64,000 nt of DNA from Datura wrightii (taxonomy: Eukaryota > Streptophyta > Magnoliopsida > Solanales > Solanaceae), in assembly GCA_035772735.1 (NCBI GenBank), contig JASDFA010000016.1, positions 140,008,501-140,072,500 on the forward strand, in the 5' to 3' direction. How positions within the stretch are numbered: the first letter of the stretch is position 1; every line of letters begins with the position of its first letter. Shown one piece after another: positions 1 through 12,587 of the stretch. Both the position numbers and the translations under genes were made by a program. The notes under the pieces are model-generated. The model had not been told where the DNA came from and ran no database searches. It was given only the letters and a program-made list of their open reading frames with translations.

Positions 1-589
1 TTTTCCTCAAGTATGCACGGCTTTTATGAATATCAAGTTTATGATCATGGCCGACTCACGAGCGTATTTTATGGCTAGTTCACGTATCTCAAGCATGTTT
101 ATGAATCTCATGATTTCAACTAGCCCATGTACTTAAAGTATGTTTCACCATTATGATATGAGCACTATATATGTTTTTGTAGTTGTATTTAACATCAAGT
201 AGATCGGGGTTCCAGCGCACCCATCTTTCAGAACTACGTGCCAATGTAGCCATGATGGGGTCCTTTAAAAGAGTATCTCCCATTCACAAATGGGCCACCA
301 TGAGTGATATCATGCTTTTTTCATGGTTCTACCCTTTGAAAGGTATGACACCCTCCCAACTAGGGATTTATAGGTCGGGTTCTATGTATGCTCACATGGG
401 ATTTGTCGGTGATAAGAATCTCCCACTGTTCCTCATGTTTGTAGTTACTCAAGTTCATAGCTTATGATATTATGTTCTATAGCATATTTGCATTGATCAG
501 TTTATGAGATTTCACATACGATTTCAAGCATGACAAGTTATATAACTTCTATTACTGAACCTTAGGTTATTATGTATAAATATGTATAC
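1..589 (+). repeat. Chromovirus LTR, first part (element Y 5' LTR)
   Basis: This stretch is the reverse complement of sequence found in the chromovirus LTR at 15333-17444; the segment around positions 45-190 matches the complement of about 16240-16370 almost base for base. It is therefore the same LTR family in plus orientation, cut at 589 by element X and resumed at 6289. The left end of the LTR lies outside the window. The short ORF at 183-467 is not conserved in the related LTRs and is not credible as a gene. Confidence 0.8.
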
Positions 590-2056
590 TGATGAGTTGG
601 CAATTTACCAACTCATTTAGCTTTTAAGCATGAGCTTTTGCTTGGTATTCAACTTATTTAGGAAGGTTTTATGCCTTTTTTCTTCTCTATATGGACATTT
701 GAAGGAAGCAAAGATAATGGAGGATTTGAACTAAAAAATAGCTGCTAAAGACATGCTTTTGACCGACGAAACGCAGATCTGGACTCACAAAACTCTGGTC
801 AAAAGCAGTTGCTACTACCTTGCAACTGCCTTGAACCAACATTTAGTGGATTGGTACCGGCTAAACATCGGTGAAACATAGTTGGGAAATGGTGAAATGC
901 AGTTGGGCACTGATGAAACACAGTTGGACACCAGTTAATGCAGAACGAAAGGCAAGTGACCCATTTCACCAATAGAAGGGTAAAAACATCCAGAAAAGGT
1001 CCCAAAGCACCTAGAAACCTCCAAGGGAAATTGTAAAAATTTATACAGAAGAAAGTACAAAATATTTATGACCCTCATTGTACACCACACATGGAGAGGG
1101 ACAACATAACACACTTAATTCTAGAGAAGAAAAACACACTCGGGAATAGTAGTGATAGAATTTGCTTTTCTTTTTCTTTTTCTTTAAAATATTTTGGGGA
1201 AATTCCACCATTTTTGTAAGACCTTGTGAAGCATATTTTTGAAGTATTATGATGAATGTTGAGGGGAATCCTCTTGGTATCTTCTCTCTCTCTCTAAATA
1301 TGCATAGGTAATTTGATAGCTAGGGGTGTGTGCATGGTGGGTTTGTAAACTTGAATGTATATTGATGATTTCCATTTGGATTCTAGTTTCTAGAATAGAT
1401 ATATTGTTCTTTCCATGTTTTAATTAAAAATTGATAATTTCAAACATGAATTTTGTTTACTCTTCTTGTCTTTGCTTGAGAAAGAATGGGTGAGAATTGG
1501 GTGAGAGAACAATAGAAAGAATTTGGAGTGATGATGTGTGGGGTTGAGCTAGAGATAATAAAAACCCACATTCTCACTCCTTTAAGGATCAAGGATAGAT
1601 ATAACATGATTCTTCCTCAAGCTCTTGTGGTTGATGATTTGAATTTGGCCTTGGGGTTTGAGAAAGCTCAAGGCATAAACATTCTTGTGGTTGAGAAACA
1701 AGAGAATGTGATTTATTCAACACTATCTATGTTATATTTGAATCTAAGGAAATGAAATAATTCTCGTTCTAGTAGTTAGCCCATATATAACACACCCCTA
1801 GACATTTCACTTGTGAATTACAACAATAGGAATTCCCCTCACTTAGTTCTTAAGTTGAATTTGATGTTATCCCTTTTCCCCCAATTTTTACTTTTCTACT
1901 GTTGAACAATGATGCGTTCTTGTTTGAGTTAGTTTATAACTCTTAGATTTTAGACTCAATTCCTTATGGGATTTGACCCCGACATCCGTCGGGTATATTT
2001 ATTTTCCAACGACCGTTTACACTCTCTCCTTGCAAGGAGTGGATTAGACGTTATCA
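590..2056 (+). repeat. 5' LTR of element X
   Basis: The 1467-bp LTR starts TG and ends CA. Its first 26 bases fold as a hairpin (arms 593-600 and 608-615). The U5 end carries the 'gggatttgacc...cgaccgtttacac' sequence that also occurs in the 3' LTR. It differs from the 3' LTR by many substitutions and several small indels, so the insertion is clearly older than A or C. The ORF at 1528-1755 lies inside the LTR and is interrupted by a stop in the other LTR. Confidence 0.9.
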
Positions 2057-2594
2057 AAAATGGGCTTAGACGTTATCAAGACGGGCATTAAAGAGGTCAA
2101 GGAAGTTTTCCAATCAACCAACCTTACAATAATGCAAGATGTCGAAGTTGAGGAAGTGACACTAGAGTTCCAAAGACACATCCAACAAATCATGCTTAAG
2201 GACTCTAGTGCACTTGAGAAGGAGGATGTCAAGCAAGAAGCATGCTTGAGAAGGAAGTGACTTAAACTGCCCTCCTATCATTTTTCAACATTGAACTTGG
2301 GTTAAGAAATGAAAATTGAGGAAACCAAGTCGATGGAGAAAGTTGAAGAAGAAGATCAATATGGCTTAATCTTAAAGTATGTTATGCGAACAAGGTCAAA
2401 GCACATTCCTCCTTTAAGGGCAAAGAAATAAAAGAGACAACATCCATTGCTTGGTGCCTTGATTCTTACACCACCACCTGTCAAGCGAAGTAGAAGAATG
2501 GAAAAGAAACTAGGGGTGCAATTTAAAAGCTCAAAGTGGAGAGAAAAGTGGTGAAGATTGAAGTCGTCGAGTCGCGACGTTAACTAAGGCACTT

Positions 2595-2612
2595 CTTGGG
2601 AGGCAACCCAGG
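2595..2612 (+). other. Predicted RNA hairpin with AGGCAA loop (element X)
   Basis: CTTGGG and CCCAGG flank the loop AGGCAA, giving six pairs including one T-G. The same loop with different stem bases occurs in elements A, B and C, so the pairing is kept while the sequence changes. Confidence 0.6.
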
Positions 2613-4834
2613 TGCTTTTACATTTATCTTCCCTTTATTTCTCTTTACTTTATATTTTTGTTGTCTTTTGATTGTGCAAGGGTGGACCAGGTGTGCAATG
2701 TGAAAAAAAATGGAACGAGCAAAATTGAAAAATTTGTGTTAGACCTGCGAAATGTAGGTTATAATGCTTGAAATGCAGGTGGCGACTTGAAAAACACAGG
2801 TCCAAAGGAATGAAACATCAGTCAAGTGTTGGTTATGTGCAGAATACCTGGAAGGAGAAGGTTCAAAAGAAGTGGTTCTATGTTATACCTGTTAAATGCA
2901 GGTGGAGACCTACGAAACACAAGTTCAGCTACATGGCACATAGTTCCGATGTAGATGCCTTTATTATACCAGGGAGTTCTTTCAATCATTTCTCCGTTAT
3001 TTTGTTCAAACTTTGTGCATCAAAGATAATGTCTTAACTTTATTTTTATTTGGTTTGTTGTTTTGTTGTTTTGTTGGGGGAGGAGGGGGTGAAGTCTGAG
3101 TAACCCACTTGTTAGTGATGCACGATATGGCCCTATGATAGATTGGGTGGCGTCATTCTAAAGGGTAAATCATCATTACTTGCTAGTTAGCATCACCTCT
3201 GTAGATAGTATTCTATGAATAAATTCCAAGGGTTTTCTTTATACTATTGTTCTTCCCAAGGAGCATTTTTTTCTTATCCACTTTTGTGTCGAACCGGGTG
3301 ACATTTCCCAATGATTGATTAAAAGGTGACTTTCTTAAGGGAAAATGTGAAGTCTAAAGTCTTTTTGAGTCTTTTGTGTGCTTTTTTGAAGAGGTACCAT
3401 CGAAATTTCTTGCTTGGCATTGCACACGAGTTTTGAAAAGAAAATAGGGAAACTTAAAGTTGAAAATGATCACCCTCTTGTCATAGGTTATACATTCCTT
3501 TCTTGGCTTATTGATTCGGAAACTTGCTTGTCTAAAGTCATAATCTTAAAATGATTTAGAAAGTGTGTAAACTCCTTGGATTGTGATGCCTTGTGTGGTG
3601 AGTCTTTTGGCTTAATTCTTGTGTATGCATAATTGTCTAGAACTTGTCGTAAGTGTGACTCAAGGAGAAATTTTAGATGTGGCTGGACTTAGAACATGAT
3701 CTTAGGCTTTCTTTCAATAGTCTCCTTGAACATCAATGTTCGATAGCCAATGTTTATGCCTTTATCCTTATTTTGGAAACCACATTACCAGCCCAATGGC
3801 CCTTTTTAATCCTCTTCTTTGGCACCCATCCTCCCTAGTTGCTACTAATGAAAGAATGGAAAATGGTTCTAAAAGCCCAAAATATAAGGGAGAGATAATA
3901 AAATGAATTGAAATGAGGCAAAAGCCTAAGTTTAGGGGGTTGCAAAAAAAAGGGAGAAATATAAGAGCTTCAATGTGAGATAGCGTCAAATTGTGATGAA
4001 ATGAATGAAATGGAGTTGGAAAACGTCGAATCATTAAAAGAGAAAGAATAGTTGAAAGGTGCTACCTCTCTCTTCAATGAGGATAATTATGGAATCAAAA
4101 GATGCAATAAGGGTGGCTCTTGCTAAACAAAAGATGAAGATGATGAGCAAGGAGAGATAAGGTGGAGTGATCTTAATAGTGTTATGGGATGTTAAAAGTG
4201 TTCCCAAAAAAACATTAGGAGGTTCTAGTTGCTACAGCTAAACATTTCTCCTACCCTTACCTCTAGCCTTCATGATAACTCACAAGTCCTTAGTGATTTT
4301 TAGTGTAGCAACTCTACATTAGTAGCGAGTTACATGAAGGGCAAGCCTATAGGTCAATTTGTATTCACTTGAATTTGTTTGTGAGAGGGAGTGTATTTGC
4401 CTTATCATATAATGCCTATATGTGAAATGCTTAAAAATGTATGGAATCCTTTCTTTTTGTTAATGGCATCACTTTGTTGGGGTACATGCTTAAAAGTGTT
4501 TTCAAGTGAGATGTGTGAATGAGATAAGTGTGTAGCGAACTTTAAGGTAAGCTTTGAATGTGAATTGTCAATGACTTGAGATGCTCCTTGAGCTTGTTTT
4601 GGAAATGAACTATGCCCCTTGTTTGAATGAAAAGAATGCATGCAAGATATGCTTAATGATTATGGTTACCAAAAGCTTGTACAACATATTTTGAATCATT
4701 TCTGCTTCTTGAGTTGGTGTGTGATACTTGGGTTGTCTTGAGTCTTAATGGTTTGTGTGCAACTACCATGATGCTCTAAGCTTAAGTAAAGTGTTCTTGT
4801 GAAGGAATGCCTTGCTTGAGGACAAGCAACGGTT

Positions 4835-4848
4835 CAAGTTTGGGGGTT
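4835..4848 (+). other. Polypurine tract of element X
   Basis: CAAGTTTGGGGGTT lies directly upstream of the 3' LTR (4849) and is preceded by GAGGACAAGCAACGG. Both parts correspond to the GAGGACGAACAAGG...TAAGTGTGGGG before the 3' LTRs of A and C. This is the expected plus-strand primer. Confidence 0.75.
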
Positions 4849-6283
4849 TGATGAGTTGGTAATTTACCAACTCATTCGGCTTTTAAGCATGAGCTTTTTA
4901 TTAGTTATTCAACTTATTTAGGAAGTTTTATGACTTTTTTTTATCTATCTAGGCATTTGAAAGAAGCAAAGGTAATGGAGGATTTCAACTCAAAAAGAGT
5001 TGCTAAAGACATGCTTTTAACAGGAAAAACGCAGATCCAGACTTGTGAAACGCCAGCCAAACGCAGCTACTACTGCCTTGCAACTGCCTTGAACCAACAT
5101 TTAGTGGATTGGCATTGGTGAAACGTAGTTGGGCACTGTTGAAACACAGTTGGGCACCAGCTAACGTAGAACTAATGGCAACTGACCCATTTTGCTTATG
5201 GAAGGATAAAAACGTCCAAAAAAGGTCCCAAAGCACCTAGAAATCTCCAAGGGCAATTGTGAAAAGTTATACATAAGAAAGTGCAAGTTATTTATGACCC
5301 TCATTGTACACCACACATGGAGAGGGACAACAAAACACACTTAATTCTAGAGAGAAGAAACACATGCCTGAGAATAGTAGTGATAAAATATTCTTTTATT
5401 CTTCTTTTTCTTTAACTCTTTTTTGGGGAATTCCACCATTGTTGTAAGACCTTGTGAAGAATTACGATGAATGTTAAGGGGAATCATCTTGGTATCTTTT
5501 CTCTCTCTCTCTCTCTCTCTAAATATGCATAGCTAATTTGCTAGCTAGGGATGTGTGCATGGTGGGTTTGTAAACTTGAATGGGTATTGATGATTTGATT
5601 TTGGATTGTAATATCTACCATAGATCTATTGTTCTCTCTAAGTTTTAATTAAAAATTGATGGTTTCAAACATGAATTTTGTTTACTCTTCTTGTCTTTGC
5701 TTGAGAAAGAAAGGGTGAGAATTGGGTGAGAGAACAATAGGGAGGATTTGGAGTGTTGATGTGTGGGGTTGAACTAGAGATAATCAAAACCCACATTCTC
5801 ACTCCATTATAGGATCAAGGCTAGAGATAGCATGATTCTTCCTCAAGCTCTTGTAGTTGATGATTTGAATTTGGCCTTGGGATTTGAGAAAACTCAAGGT
5901 GTAAACATTCTTGTGGTCGAGAAATAAGAGAATGTTATTTATCCACCACTATCTATGTTAAATTTGAATCTAAGGCAATGAAATAATTCTCATTCTAGTT
6001 GTTATCCCATCTATAGCACACCCCTAGCCATTTCACTTGTGACTTGTAACAATAGGAATTCCCCTCACTTAGTTCTTAACTTGAATTTGATGTTATTTTC
6101 CATTTGCCCCCAATTTTTACTTTTTGAATTTTGAACAATGATGCATTCTAGTTTAAGTTAGTTTGTAACTCTTGGATTATCGACTCAATTCCTTGTGGGA
6201 TTCGACCTCGACATCCGTTGGGTATATTTATTTTTCCAATGACCGTTTACACTCCTCACCAGGAGAGGATTTGGACATTATCA
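4849..6283 (+). repeat. 3' LTR of element X
   Basis: The 1435-bp LTR starts TGATGAGTTGGTAATTTACC and ends TTATCA. It contains a (CT)n run at 5501-5520 that is shorter in the 5' LTR. It is followed by the TATAC target duplication and then by the continuation of the Y LTR. Confidence 0.9.
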
Positions 6284-6288
6284 TATAC

Positions 6289-6865
6289 ATCAGATTTATG
6301 GCTTATAGCATGTTGTCCTTACTTTCACGATCTTTATTGATTTATACTCATGATTTCAAACCAGCTTTTTACTAGAATCTTTTACTTTCCCCCGCATACT
6401 CAGTACATTCAAGGTACTAACCGCATACTCTATGCTATATCGTCTCATGATATAGGTTCGGGTGATCTATCTCAACCTCGCCATTAGCTCACTCCTGATT
6501 AGATTCACTAGTTTTCCCCAGTCTTGGTGAGTCCTCATCATCCGAGGACGTCTATCCATTTAATTTGTTATGCATTATTTTAGTTTAAGACTTGGAGTTA
6601 GCTAGGGGCTTATCCTAGCAGCTCATCAATTAGTACAGGCTTTTAGAAATAGAGTTGGTATGTTCATCTTTGTGACTCAGCATTGTGATATTGTCATTTT
6701 ACATATACTTTATGGTATATAGATTTCCTCATTTCCATGCTTATGTTTAATTTCCTCTTGAGTATGCTCTTAAGTCACATTATGAATGTACCATGGATTA
6801 TCTTGGATACATTCGTGGTTCTAGGTCCTGTGTCTCAATTCGAGGTCCCTTCTTGGGTCGTGAAA
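6289..6865 (+). repeat. Chromovirus LTR, second part (element Y 5' LTR)
   Basis: The Y LTR resumes after element X and ends near CTTGGGTCGTGAAA. This corresponds to the complement of the TGTCACGACCC end seen at 9881 and 57826. Confidence 0.75.
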
Positions 6866-6868
6866 AAT

Positions 6869-6882
6869 TTAGTATTAGAGCC
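6869..6882 (+). other. Degenerate primer binding site of element Y (tRNA-iMet type)
   Basis: TTAGTATTAGAGCC sits just after the LTR. The usual chromovirus site is TTGGTATCAGAGC, complementary to the initiator-methionine tRNA 3' end. Two G/C to A/T changes fit decay by transition. Confidence 0.7.
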
Positions 6883-7091
6883 AAGGTTTAGGTGTGTTAG
6901 AGGGTGTATGAAAGCCGTATTAAGTAGAGTCTTTTCCATGGGTGTGAAGCACGCCACACTTATGGAGAACAGGCTGTGAGGTGTTTTCGAAAAGTTCCCT
7001 TGTTTCATGATCTATGTCGTGTAATAAAATGCCTCTCTATTCCTCTAACTTGTGCTATACGCATTTGGAACAATATTCCTCCACACCGAGT

Positions 7092-8211
7092 CAATGGTAA
7101 AAGAAATGACAATGGAAATGGCCATGGCAATAGCAACAGAGAAGGGCATCAGCCAGCTCTAGCGGATCCCTGCCTGAGTAGGTTATTCATGCCGAGTTTC
7201 GAGCTACTTTTTAGATGTTGGCTTAGTCTATGACAGCCCGGATCAACCAGAAGGCACTGGCCCATGTCCACCAAAATAGAAATGCAGCAGCGACGAGAGT
7301 GCGAGACTTCCTCAATATGAACCCACCAATGTTTCTTGGGTGGAAGGTGGATGAGGACCCATATGAGTTCATAGAGGAGGTGCAGAAGATCACCCAGATT
7401 ATGTGGGTGACTAGAGAGAAGAGTGCATACTTAGCCTCCTATAGCTGAAGGGCGTTTCTCATATATGGTTCCGATAGTGGAAGGAGAGTAGGGGAGTAGG
7501 CGCGGTCCCCATTGGTTGGAATGAGTTTGTTACCGCTTTCTTAGATAGATTTTTCCTAGAGAGTTGAGAGAGGCAAGGGTAGCTGAGTTCGTCAATCTGA
7601 AGAAGAACAACATGACTGTCCAGGAGTATGCCTTGGAGTTTACCCGATTGTCCAAGTATGCACCAAAGATGGTGGCCGATCTAAGGGCTCGTATGAGCAA
7701 GTTCATGAATGGAGTGGCAGATTCACTGGCCAAGGCATGCAGGACCGCAATGTTGATCAATGATGTAGATTTCCCCTGGCTGATTATATATTCCCACCAG
7801 ATAGAGGTGGAGTAGATGAAGGAGAAAGAGAGAAAGGACAAGAGGGCCAAGCTAGGGAGCTATGGGCAGTTCCAACAGAGATCCAATGGTGGACGTTGCC
7901 CTCACACCCACCAGAGATTGTCCACTCTACCTCCATCATTAGCTAGTGTTCCATCTAGACACAAATGTGACCAGAGAGGTAGAGCATCGAACTCTACAGG
8001 CCAGGGGAGCATGGTAGGGGAGCGTACTTTTCCAGCCTATGTGAGATGGGGTAAGAACCACCCTGGGCAATGCTTAGTTGGCTCAGATGCTTGTTTTGGG
8101 TGTGACAAATCTGGACAGAGACTTAGGGATTGCCCTTCAGCCAGAAAGTGCAATGGTGGGATACATAGCCCAACCACCATTTCAGCAGCTCCAGTAGCTC
8201 GCCCATCTTAG
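7092..8211 (+). pseudogene. Chromovirus gag pseudogene (element Y)
   Basis: Translated pieces match chromovirus Gag: the motif MNPPMFLGWKVDEDPYEF at about 7315-7370, then after stops and frame changes the capsid segment around VQEYALEFTRLSKYAP (near 7620-7665), and a C-terminal basic region. The zinc knuckle around 8095-8145 reads CFGCDKSGQRLRDC, so the histidine of the CX2CX4HX4C consensus is replaced by glutamine. Several stops and frameshifts break the gene. The normal product would be the capsid/nucleocapsid protein that packages the element RNA. The sequence leads directly into a protease and RT relic in the same orientation. Confidence 0.85.
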
Positions 8212-8289
8212 CAGGGTGCCTCTTCCAGTGCAGCAGGCAGACAGTGCCAGAACAGGTTCTATACACTATCATCTCATTAGGAGCAGGAG

Positions 8290-8770
8290 TGTTCACCTGA
8301 TGTGGTAACTAGTACATTATGATTATTCAATATTGATGTATATGCATTGTTAGATTCGGGGGATACATTATCCTTTGTGACTCCATATGTTGTTGTTAGT
8401 TTCGGAGTCAGTCTCAAAATCTTGTCAGAACACTTCTCAGTCTCTACTCCTGTCAGTGAGTAAGTTTTAGCTCAACGGATATACAAAAATTGCCCTATCA
8501 CGATTCTTTAGAAAGACACCTCAGTTGATTTAGTAGAGTTAGATACAACTGATTTTGATGTTATATTCGGTATGGATTGGTTACATGTTTGTTTTGCTTC
8601 AGTCAATTATAGAACACATATGGTAGAGTTCCAATTTTTGGGTGAACCAGTCCTAGAGTGGAAGGGTAGTTCAGTTGTTCCTGTAGGTCGCTTTGTTTCC
8701 TACCTCAAGTCCATGAAGATGCTCTCTAAATGTTGATTATATCACGTAGTTCGGGTTAAGGATGCTACAT
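8290..8770 (+). pseudogene. Aspartic protease pseudogene (element Y)
   Basis: The reading around 8315-8400 gives ALLDSGDTLSFV, a retropepsin active site whose last residue is Asp instead of Ala (family motif D-[ST]-G-A). Further on, FGMDWLHVCFASVNYRTH (near 8565-8620) is the conserved C-terminal flap region of chromovirus proteases. In-frame stops interrupt it. It lies between gag and RT as expected in a gag-pol polyprotein. Confidence 0.8.
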
Positions 8771-8869
8771 TCAAAACCCCGACTCTTCAGTCCTTTCTAT
8801 TGTATGTGAGTATCCGGAGGTGTTTCTAGATGATCTACTAGGAGTCCATTGCGAGTAGGAGAATGACTT

Positions 8870-9880
8870 TGGTATTCACCTTCTCCCTGATAGGCAGCCC
8901 ATATCTATTCCTCCTTACAGAATGACTCCAGCCGAGCCAAAGGAGTTGAAATATCAGTTGAAGGATCTCCTAGATTAGGGTTCCATCAGGCCTAGTAAGC
9001 CCTCATGGGGTGCTTTAGTTCTCTTTGTTTAGAAAAAGGATAGTTCCTTTAGGATGTGCATTGATTATCGACAGTTGACCAAGGTCACGATCAAGAATAA
9101 GTATCCCCTCCCCTTGATTGATGACCTATTTGACTAGCTTCAAGGTGCTAAATGTTTTCGAAGATAGACCTTATATCCGATTATCACCAGCTCAGAGTTA
9201 GGGAGAGTGCATCTCGAAGATAGCGTTCAAGACTCGGTATAATCATTATGAGTTTTTAGTTATGTATTTTAGTCTAATGAAAGCTCCTACAACTTTTATG
9301 GACTAGATAAACAAGGTCTTCAAGCTGTATTTGGCTATGTTCGTAATTGTCTTCATAGATAATATTCTCATATACTCTTGGAGCGAGGAACAGCATGCCG
9401 CTCATTTGAGGATAGTGTTGCAGACTCTCAAGGATCGCCAGTTGTTTTCTAAATTCAACAACTGTGAGTTTAGGCTGAACTTAGTAGCATTTTGGGTCAT
9501 GTAGTGTCTAGCGAGGGTGTACAGGTGGACTCTGAAAAGATAGACGTGGTGAAGAATTAACCTAGACCTATCAATCCTACAGATATTAGGAGCTTTATGG
9601 GTTTAGTTGGCTACTACAGAAAGTTCGTAGAGGGATTTTAATCCATTGCAGCACCATTGACTAAGTTGACCTAGAAGAAGGTCAAATTTCAATGGTTGGA
9701 TGCTTGTGAGATGAGTTTTTAGGTGTTAAAGACTCGATTCACTTCAGCCCCAGTACTGACCCTACCATAGGGCACAAATGGCTTTGTTGGGTATTGTGAT
9801 GCCTCTAGGGGTGGTCTTGGTTGTGTTTTGATGTAGCATGGTAAGGTCATCATGTATGCTTCTAGATAGCTTCAGACTCA
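8870..9880 (+). pseudogene. Reverse transcriptase and start of RNase H, pseudogene (element Y)
   Basis: Segments of Ty3/gypsy RT are visible in successive frames: a PPYRM-like start near 8910, then a catalytic motif reading FIDNILIY near 9352-9375. The family motif is Y/F-[VI]-D-D, so the second catalytic Asp has become Asn. The RT thumb follows, then the start of RNase H to a relic of YASRQLK near 9855-9875. Many stop codons are present. At 9881 the RNase H is cut by the LTR of element Z; integrase and the 3' LTR of Y are not present downstream. Confidence 0.85.
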
Positions 9881-10774
9881 TGTCACGACCCGAACATACG
9901 CCCAGAACGATACACGGGACAAGGAGCCCTAAGAGACTCCAAGTCGCCCCATGGCATGAACATACATCTAACTCAATCAAATAAAGGAGAAGACTAAACA
10001 TAATAACATAGAGGATGTCTAAGCATAACATATAGTCCGAAAATACAACACGAGTTTGAAGCTGAATACTATCTATTATCTGAAAAGCCTCTAAGTCTGA
10101 TGAGTTGATGGGACAAGACCCCAACTAACTCTCTAAGTCTGAAAATTGAAAGTACAAATATATATAATAGAAAATGGTCCTTGCGAGATAAGGACTCACC
10201 AACAGAGACTAATGCTAACTCCGAAAGCTTGCTAGTGGTGGGGTTGAGTCTGAAGATCGGAGCCTGTATCATGAAATGATACTGCGTAGAGTATGTGGTC
10301 AATATATGGAATGTACCGAGTACGCAAGGTAAGTAAAACTGCTTAAAATAAGTAAAATTATTTAAAAACATGCATAATATAAAACATAATCAAAACAAGA
10401 ATCTAAGTGTAAAGCTTGCATTCTATTTCCTGAAATCATGATCCGTACGTAACTGAACATCATAACTGAATCAAATGATCCAAAGATGAAATCTGATAAT
10501 CATAAGTAAAACCAAACATTGGGTCAAACCTGCTTTAGAACATAGTTATATATATATCATGAATGATAAACATGCATAACCGAAATAATGAGGAATAATG
10601 GGAGACTCGTCTTATAACAGACATTGCTACGATAGAGCTTACGTGGTCCAAACTATCACACTTTAGTGGGTAGAGCCGTCCAAAGCTTTGCAAGGGCTAA
10701 GGACGATACCATGATTTCGATATCGAGCTCGAGGCCCATTCGGGGTAGGGGAAGCTCACAAGGGAGGTCCCAGA

Positions 10775-10831
<57 letters not shown>

Positions 10832-11500
10832 ATGTATAAACCTGCGCGTAGTTTTGAGGCATAGGGTTGATCCACCCTTAGTCTACTCGGTGCTAGACAC
10901 TACTCCCAAAAACATGCATATGCTCTCCATCATTTTTCAATGAAGCTCACCATCGTCTATTGACGAAGATTAATAATCAAATACATATCAAATCTGAAAT
11001 CATATATGAGGAGCTTTAGCTCAAACCCTACCACAAGCTGAATATAATTGGGAGTTTTAACCAAAACCATGTGGTAAGCTTAATTCGTGATATCATAAAT
11101 CATACTTTAACATATGGGCATTGCCCAATATTTTAATCATGCTTGAAAATACTTAATTCACTTGAAAATATGATTATAAACATGGCTAACTTGAAAACAT
11201 GCTTTTAATCAATAATATCTCATCATACCAGAACATTTATCATAAATCTCAACTACCATGAACTTCTCATAAATGGGCATTTTAATTTATAAAGCTTGAA
11301 AACATGATTATAATTGAAAACAATGTAAAATTTGCCCATGAATCATGATTCAATTGTAGAAATATATTTACATCATACCCATGTAGAAAATAGGAATTTC
11401 ATGCATTGGGTTAAAACCCCATAGAATCAACATATGAATTTTCATGATTTAGAGAGAGATTGGGAATGCTTAAGATCATGCCAAATACGCAACACGCTCG
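9881..11500 (-). repeat. 3' LTR of element Z, truncated
   Basis: It starts TGTCACGACCCGAACATACG and runs in parallel with the LTR at 13599, including the tract 'gatgggacaa.accccaactaactc' and the AT-repeat block. The shared sequence stops near 11480-11500, where the other LTR continues with sequence ending in a different junction. The strand is assigned from the PBS and gag of Z, which lie between the two LTRs on the minus strand. Confidence 0.75.
10775..10828. repeat. (TA)n microsatellite
   Basis: An uninterrupted TA run of about 54 bp lies inside the Z LTR. The matching place in the other Z LTR (14538-14576) has a GT-TA compound run. Confidence 0.95.
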
Positions 11501-12587
11501 AATCCACCCAAAACCCATATGAAATCGTCCCGTCACAACCCAAATACGCAATCCAATCATGAAATGCATTCCAGACCGATTGGAACCATCAATTTACCAA
11601 TATAAGGTTGTTTGATTGCAAGTTGACCATGGTCACACTTAGCCTCCTCAAAGCTCATAATCTCAACCAAAGGTTCAAATCACTCCCGAATCATCTCGGG
11701 ATCTATACAACTACTCAATTAAATTATAATTCCCCATCCGGAACCAATAGAGCTTTCAGAACCCAAGTTCGAGCTCGTTAACCTAAAACGTTGACTTTGG
11801 TCAAACCTCTCAAACCACAAACCCTCCAACATCAAAACTCTCACCCAATATCCATTAGATCATCTCGGAAATAACGTCATCTACCTCTGCAAGTCATGAA
11901 TAACAAAATAAAGATATGGAAAGATTAAACTCAGGGAAATGGGTCCACAATCAAAATGAGCATGTGGGTTGTTGCACTTCTCGGCTCAAGTAATAGCTGC
12001 ACTTCCTAGACTTCTACAACCCGACACCTAAGGCAGGGATAGGGAGTTTCCTTGAGCATACCCATTGACCATAATCTCCATCATGGGGAACATCCATAGG
12101 GTTTATAGTAAGGGAATCATGAGCACAAATCTTTTAAGGAATCTAAGCTGGGCATATACCTGATATAGCACGATCTTATGAGCCGATAGGGAAATTCTTA
12201 GGGGCTGAGTTCATGGAGCCCAGGATGCTAAGAGACATGAGTTCACATATGTAACGAGGATCATGACATGAAGCTAAATGGGTAATATAAGTATCATTGA
12301 CTGACGGGGTAACCTATCATCTTATGGTTCTGAACATAAGCACGAGTTGAGCAAAGCCTCGAGCGACACATACGGGAACATCTAGAGGGGAAGGGATGGA
12401 CTACCCCCAGATATTATTTATAGAACTTTCTTACTAGGAAGATCAAGACCTGACTTGGCCCTTCACGTACAATTTCCCTACCTTCCATGAAATAATTCTC
12501 ACATTAAAATATACAAAGGGATCTGGTACCTCGTAGTTCTCGGAAACAGTAATCATGGTAGGTTCGATTGGAAAGCTTATAACATAC
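11501..12587. other. Unassigned sequence inside element Z
   Basis: No ORF or retroelement domain is convincing here. The part at about 11560-11900 (GTTGACCATGGTCA, CGTTGACTTTGGTCAA, CATCTCGGGATCTATAC) has the feel of another gypsy LTR fragment, and the rest (11940-12587) I do not recognise. It separates the truncated LTR from the gag relic. Confidence 0.4.

Larger units (their letters stand above)
2057..4848 (+). other. Internal region of element X, no recognisable protein
   Basis: The region begins with a second copy of the LTR-terminal 13-mer TTAGACGTTATCA (2044-2056 and 2066-2078), where a primer site would be expected. A short open frame at 2060-2260 encodes a charged, glutamate-rich peptide of 66 residues that I cannot assign; it may be a relic of gag-pol. 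Downstream are the CGAGTCGCGACGTTAAC and GGGAGGCAACCC signals that follow gag-protease in A-C, then non-coding sequence. From about 3300 onward parts resemble the 3' non-coding region of element A. No ORF2 homologue is visible. Confidence 0.65.
590..6283 (+). mobile_element. Element X: Athila/Tat-like LTR retrotransposon derivative without PBS or pol
   Basis: Two direct repeats (590-2056 and 4849-6283) begin TGATGAGTTGG and end TTATCA. They are flanked by the 5-bp target duplication TATAC (585-589 and 6284-6288), so this is one insertion into the LTR of element Y. The internal part is only about 2.8 kb and shows no recognisable gag, protease, RT or integrase. A motif shared with elements A-C (hairpin at 2595-2612, a GGGCAAGC segment near 4340, and a G-rich tract before the 3' LTR) places it in the Athila/Tat branch of Ty3/gypsy. 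No tRNA primer site follows the 5' LTR. It must have moved in trans, or lost its PBS after insertion. Confidence 0.9.

Noticed and set aside
2768..3037. 89-codon ORF in element X
   Set aside because: Contains a repeated AAATGCAGGTGG segment but no recognisable domain, and lies in the non-coding 3' part.
10656..10862. 68-codon ORF with an Ile-Tyr repeat
   Set aside because: Translation of the TA microsatellite.
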